Below are positions 60,219 to 64,000 of a stretch of DNA of 64,000 nucleotides, in pieces. A program made the translations under genes and the position numbers. The DNA is taken from positions 1 through 64,000 of the forward strand of contig CAJUJU010000005.1 of NCBI GenBank assembly GCA_910586835.1. The letters run 5' to 3'. The number at the start of each line of letters is the position of its first letter. Positions within the stretch are counted from its first letter, which is position 1. This DNA is from an uncultured Acetatifactor sp. Lineage in GTDB: Bacteria > Bacillota > Clostridia > Lachnospirales > Lachnospiraceae. The notes beneath the pieces are model-generated. The model was not told the origin of the DNA, searched no databases, and saw nothing but the letters and a program-made list of their open reading frames with translations.

Positions 60219-61532
60219 CTAATTATCAAACAAATGCTCCAGCAGTCCTACACTGGTCTCAAAATCCAGCTTTTCATCCACATCCTGGCACAGGAATTCA
60301 TTGACTGCGCCGATTTTGGAAATGGCATAGTCAATGTCCGGATTACTGCCGCTCTTGTAAGCGCCTATATTGATCAGATCCTCCGCCTCGCTGTAGGTGG
60401 CGAGTACTGTCTTCAGCCTGCTGGCCGCCTGCTTGTGCCCCTTTTCCGCAATCTGGCTCATGCATCGGGAAATGCTCTGCAGAACGTCGATAGCCGGGTA
60501 ATGGTTTTTGTGCCCCAGCTTTCTGTCAAGCATGATATGTCCGTCCAGAATACTTCTGGCAGTGTCGGTGATGGGCTCGTTGAAATCGTCGCCGTCCACC
60601 AGCACGGTATACAGTCCCGTGATGGACCCCTTCTCGGCTCTTCCTGCCCGCTCCAGAAGCTTCGGCATCTCCGAGTAAACACTGGGCGGATATCCCCTGC
60701 TCACCGGCGGTTCCCCGCTGGCTAAGCCGATCTCTCTCTGCGCCATGGAAAACCGGGTCAGAGAGTCCATCATCAAAAGCACATCCCTGCCCTGATCCCG
60801 GAAATATTCCGCGATGGCGGTAGCCGTCTTGGCTGCCTTGTTTCTCTCCAGAGCCGGTCTGTCGGAGGTAGCCACTACCACCACCGAGCGCTTCATGCCC
60901 TCTTCGCCCAGATCTCGCTCAATAAACTCCCGCACCTCACGGCCTCTCTCTCCGATCAGCGCGATGACATTGATATCCGCCTTTGTATTTCTGGCAAACA
61001 TACCCATCAGTGTGGACTTGCCCACACCGGAACCGGCAAAAATACCGATTCGCTGTCCCTTGCCCACGGTGATCAGGCCGTCCACTGCCTTCACACCCAG
61101 CGGAAGAACCGTGTCGATAATCTCACGGCTCATGGGATCCGGAGGCGGCGCCTCCACAGAGCAGGCCGTCCCCTCCACCACAGTGCCGTCTATGGGTCTT
61201 CCCAGCCCGTCCAGAGCCTTGCCCAGCAGCTGACTGCTGACCGTCACCTGAAGCGGACGACAGGTATTCTCCACCATACAGCCCAGACCGATGCCATCTG
61301 TGGAATCATAAGGCATGAGCAGCGTCTTCTTATCCTTGAAGCCAACCACCTCCGCCATAATGGGAGCGGCTTCCCCCGCGGGCAGAATCCTGCACACGTC
61401 CCCCAGTCTGGCTTCCGGTCCTGCGGACTCAATGGTAAGTCCCACCACATTGACCACCTTGCCGAGCCTGCGGAAAAAGCTCTCTTCTTTCAGTCTGTTA
61501 TATTTTTCAATGTTAACGGAAACCGCCTGCAA
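60219..61532 (-). CDS. fliI: Flagellum-specific ATPase FliI
   Basis: A 437-residue ATPase related to the F1 beta subunit. Walker A is GIFAGSGVGKSTLMG (about 170), Walker B is DVLLMMDSLTRF, and ERGREVREFIE and GYPPSVYSEMPKLLERAGR are export ATPase hallmarks. It energises substrate unloading at the export gate with FliH and FliJ. It lies 3 nt after fliH. Confidence 0.97.
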   Translation of the reverse strand: MQAVSVNIEKYNRLKEESFFRRLGKVVNVVGLTIESAGPEARLGDVCRILPAGEAAPIMAEVVGFKDKKTLLMPYDSTDGIGLGCMVENTCRPLQVTVSSQLLGKALDGLGRPIDGTVVEGTACSVEAPPPDPMSREIIDTVLPLGVKAVDGLITVGKGQRIGIFAGSGVGKSTLMGMFARNTKADINVIALIGERGREVREFIERDLGEEGMKRSVVVVATSDRPALERNKAAKTATAIAEYFRDQGRDVLLMMDSLTRFSMAQREIGLASGEPPVSRGYPPSVYSEMPKLLERAGRAEKGSITGLYTVLVDGDDFNEPITDTARSILDGHIMLDRKLGHKNHYPAIDVLQSISRCMSQIAEKGHKQAASRLKTVLATYSEAEDLINIGAYKSGSNPDIDYAISKIGAVNEFLCQDVDEKLDFETSVGLLEHLFDN

Positions 61533-61535
61533 ACG

Positions 61536-62387
61536 TCATTCCTCCCCGGACCAGGATAACAGCGTCAGCTTCTGTTTAAGCTCCGCGAGCTGTGTTCCAA
61601 GCCCGCAGTCAAAGATGCCGTTCTCCGTCTCTATCAGGCACTCGTTCTTTGCCAGTGTCAGATCCTCCACCGTCTCAATACTGCAGCCTGCGGAAACCGC
61701 TCCTGCCAGAAGCTGCTTCTTCTGCATGCTGACGTAAGGATAATCTTCCTTTGATACATGGATCAGGAACTCACGTCCGCCGTCCACCTTTTTCATGGTT
61801 GCCGAAATCAGATAGGTCAGAATATCCCGGTTGGACGACAGTTCCACCCGGAAAATCTGTTCGTAGATCCCCGTGATGGCCGCCACCAGCTGAGACTCCA
61901 GCCCATCCAGCTGGGACTGATAAAACTCTTCCAGCTGTCTTTCCTTCTCCTGATAGCTTTGCCGGAGCTTTTGTTCCTCTGCCTGGGCCTTTCTCAGTCC
62001 TTCCGCATAGCCCTGCTGCTTCGCCTCGGCCAGGATTCCTGCCTTCTCCTCCTCTGCCTGAGCATGAGCCTGATCGTTCAGCGCAGCCGCATCCTCCCTG
62101 GCCCGGGCGAGAATGGCTTCCGCATCCTCCCTGGCCTGATCCAGCATCTGTCTGATATCCTCCTGAGCCTTCAGCACATTGCCTCCGGCCTCGCCCATCT
62201 CATCCACGGATATCTCCTGGGCGTCCAGACCTGCCGCAAAGCCGTCGGAGTCTTCCACCCGCTGCTGTCTGGCACGCTCTTCCCGCCGGCGCTGAAGCAG
62301 CGCATTGACATCGATGACTCTCTTTTCATCCTCCTGAACCACAGTGGCAAACTGCTTCAACAAATTACTAGACAACGATCTCGTCAC
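61536..62387 (-). CDS. fliH: Flagellar assembly protein FliH
   Basis: A 283-residue coiled-coil protein that regulates FliI. The middle (about 75-160) is Ala/Glu/Gln helical, and the C-terminal V-ATPase E-like domain contains LTYLISATMKKVDGG-type and ENGIFDCGLGTQLAEL. The start is uncertain: GTG at 62387 abuts GGCGGAG, whereas TTG at 62375 has GGAGG 11 nt upstream. Either overlaps the end of fliG, by 20 or 8 nt, implying coupling. Confidence 0.9.
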   Translation of the reverse strand: MTRSLSSNLLKQFATVVQEDEKRVIDVNALLQRRREERARQQRVEDSDGFAAGLDAQEISVDEMGEAGGNVLKAQEDIRQMLDQAREDAEAILARAREDAAALNDQAHAQAEEEKAGILAEAKQQGYAEGLRKAQAEEQKLRQSYQEKERQLEEFYQSQLDGLESQLVAAITGIYEQIFRVELSSNRDILTYLISATMKKVDGGREFLIHVSKEDYPYVSMQKKQLLAGAVSAGCSIETVEDLTLAKNECLIETENGIFDCGLGTQLAELKQKLTLLSWSGEE

Positions 62388-63384
62388 CTCCGCCTCTGGA
62401 GATTACAATCTCACCGGAATCCTCCAGTTTTCTGATGATATTTACAATCTTCTGCTGTGCTTCTTCCACATCCTTCATACGGACAGGTCCCATAAACTCC
62501 ATGTCTTCCTTGATCATAACCGCAAGACGCTTGGAAAGGTTGTTGAAGATCGCGGTCTGAACCTGCTCGTTGGCATTCTTCAGCGCCATCTCCAGATCAC
62601 TGTTGTCCACGCTACGCAGCACCTGCTGAATCGCTCTGTCGTCCAGAAGCAGAATATCCTCGAACACGAACATTTTCTTTCTGATCTCGTCTGCCAGCTC
62701 GGGTTCCTCGATCTCCAGAGTCTCCATGATATGGCGCTCCGTTCCCCGATCCACCGTATTCAGGATCTCCACCACAGCGTCCACACCGCCGATGATGGTG
62801 TAATCCTGATTTACCAGACTTGCCAGCTTGGACTCCAGCACCTTCTCCACCTCCTTGATCACGTCGGGGCTGGTGCGATCCATCACTGCGATACGTCTGG
62901 CCACATCCGCCTGTCTGTCCGGGGCAAGTGCCGAGATGATGAACGCTGCCTGTCCCGGCGACAGATAGGAAAGAATCAACGCAATGGTCTGAGGGTGTTC
63001 GTCCTGAATGAAGTTGATGATCTGAGACGCATCGGTCTTTCGCACAAACTCGAAAGGCTTTACCTGCAGGGACGCCGTCAGCTTGCTGATGACATCCATC
63101 GCCTTCTCGGAGCCCACAGCCTTCTCCAGCAGATCCTTGGCGTAGTTGATACCGCCCTCTGCGATATACTGCTGCGCCAGACAGACCTCGTAAAACTCGT
63201 TGATGACCTCTTCCTTCTCCTGCGGCGTCACGCTTCTGGTATTTGCAATCTCCAGTGTCAGCTCCTCGATCTCCTCCTCCTTCAGGAATTTAAAGATCCC
63301 CGCGGACCGCTCGGGCCCCAGCGAGATCAACAGGATCGCCGCCTTTTGTATCCCCTTCAGGCCGTCTTCTTTTCCCTTTGCCAT
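62368..63384 (-). CDS. fliG: Flagellar motor switch protein FliG
   Basis: A 338-residue torque ring protein. N-terminal KGIQKAAILLISLGPERSAG binds FliF; the middle has the EHPQTIALILSYL motif; the C-terminal torque domain contains MFVFEDILLLDDRAIQQVLR and the charged DNSDLEMALKNA region that meets MotA. All parts are intact. It lies 22 nt after fliF. Confidence 0.97.
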   Translation of the reverse strand: MAKGKEDGLKGIQKAAILLISLGPERSAGIFKFLKEEEIEELTLEIANTRSVTPQEKEEVINEFYEVCLAQQYIAEGGINYAKDLLEKAVGSEKAMDVISKLTASLQVKPFEFVRKTDASQIINFIQDEHPQTIALILSYLSPGQAAFIISALAPDRQADVARRIAVMDRTSPDVIKEVEKVLESKLASLVNQDYTIIGGVDAVVEILNTVDRGTERHIMETLEIEEPELADEIRKKMFVFEDILLLDDRAIQQVLRSVDNSDLEMALKNANEQVQTAIFNNLSKRLAVMIKEDMEFMGPVRMKDVEEAQQKIVNIIRKLEDSGEIVISRGGGDEIVV

Positions 63385-63406
63385 AATCTTTTACTCCCTC
63401 GCCCGT

Positions 63407-64000
63407 TTACTCCCAATCCTCGTTCAGCCAGTTTCTCAGCAGGCTGGCCGCCGCCTCGGGATTTTCATCCACAAATTTCTCTATCAGCTTTCTGGTATCG
63501 GACTTTGTCTCCACATCAATGGTCTCCAGCATATCCTCAGGGTTGGACTGAAGCAGGGATTCCACGGAAAGCTCCTCCTCGTCCTGTACCTCCTTCTTAA
63601 AGTTCATGCTCCTGAGCACTACAAATGCCAAAAGCCCCAGGATCAGCACGATCATCACGATGCTCAGCACATCCGTGCCGGTGACATTCATGCCCTCCTT
63701 ATCATAGAAAAGAGGGGACTCATAAGCCAGGATCGTGATCCTGTCCGCACTGATGCCCGTGGCGTTTGCCGCCATCTGGTAATACTCCTGTTCCACCTCC
63801 AGCTTCACGTCCGCCCGGTTGGCTTCCTTGAATTCCTCCCAGCTCGTACCGTCCAGAAGCCCCTGGGCCCTGACACTCTCCTCACGATACTCACGGAACC
63901 GGATCATGGCAATCGACAACGAGGAATCGTCGTATACAATCCCCCCCGCAGGCGTCACCTTGCTGGTGTTCTTCTCATTGACCAGATAGTCGCTGGAAGT
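63407..64000 (-). CDS. fliF: Flagellar MS-ring protein FliF, C-terminal part
   Basis: The frame is open to the right edge (residues TSSDYLVNEKNTSKV precede the first internal GTG at 63958), so only the last 197 codons are present. Visible are the end of the periplasmic region, the second membrane helix (about VLSIVMIVLILGLLAFVVL), and the cytosolic tail ending LIEKFVDENPEAAASLLRNW, the FliG-binding end. FliF forms the MS ring. The N-terminus lies outside this window. Confidence 0.95.
   Translation of the reverse strand, partial: TSSDYLVNEKNTSKVTPAGGIVYDDSSLSIAMIRFREYREESVRAQGLLDGTSWEEFKEANRADVKLEVEQEYYQMAANATGISADRITILAYESPLFYDKEGMNVTGTDVLSIVMIVLILGLLAFVVLRSMNFKKEVQDEEELSVESLLQSNPEDMLETIDVETKSDTRKLIEKFVDENPEAAASLLRNWLNEDWE

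Overview
The window is a contiguous stretch of a motile Gram-positive (Firmicutes) chromosome. The best fit is a member of the Clostridia close to Lachnospiraceae; I cannot name the species. This rests on the B. subtilis-like chemotaxis set (CheC, CheD and a FliY with CheC-type motifs), FapA and a DUF6115 protein at the end of the flagellar operon, strong purine-rich ribosome binding sites, frequent TGnTATAAT promoters, moderate G+C, and large lipoprotein binding proteins for carbohydrate ABC importers. Most genes lie on the minus strand.

Region 1 (1-3900): gpmI (minus) with a hairpin-rich tail, divergent from a plus-strand pair of a CDF metal exporter and a YgjP-type metallopeptidase. Region 2 (3906-13819): one minus-strand operon, SBP1 - permease - permease - HlyD-like adaptor - MacB-core-like two-TM protein - SBP2. 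It mixes importer and exporter parts and encodes no ATPase. It starts at an extended -10 promoter overlapped by a 14-bp dyad operator. Region 3 (13911-19045): an ABC ATPase, a giant FtsX-type permease with about 390 residues of coiled-coil repeats, and a PHP-domain protein. Region 4 (19128-22151, plus): a 1007-residue double-module membrane glycosyltransferase of the PMT type. Region 5 (22144-28194): a signalling operon of a GGDEF(degenerate)-EAL protein, a hybrid histidine kinase and a response regulator; kinase and regulator share a C-terminal helical module.

Region 6 (28324-30885): rpsB-tsf, followed by a broken, AT-rich brnTA toxin-antitoxin locus. The rpsB promoter is folded into the terminator of the upstream flagellar operon. 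Region 7 (30893 to the right edge): a flagellar/chemotaxis superoperon read leftward: fliF(partial)-fliG-H-I-J-motE-like-fliK-flgD-TIGR02530-flgE-flbD-motA-motB-fliL-fliM-fliY-cheY-fliO-P-Q-R-flhB-flhA-flhF-flhG-pilZ-cheB-cheA-cheW-cheC-cheD-(95 aa)-fliA-fapA-(101 aa)-DUF6115-(MltG-like). Genes are packed with many 1-4 nt stop/start overlaps. cheR, chemoreceptors, flagellin, the rod genes and fliE are not in the window.

Together the flagellar block builds the basal body, export gate, hook and motor, sets hook length and flagellar number, and feeds CheA-CheY signals into a FliM/FliY switch. The PilZ protein and the EAL protein suggest c-di-GMP control of motility. The most novel-looking material is the hybrid transporter operon with its operator, the repeated helical module shared by the kinase and regulator, the terminator/promoter overlap before rpsB, the Met-rich linker of FliY, and the doubly broken brnTA locus.
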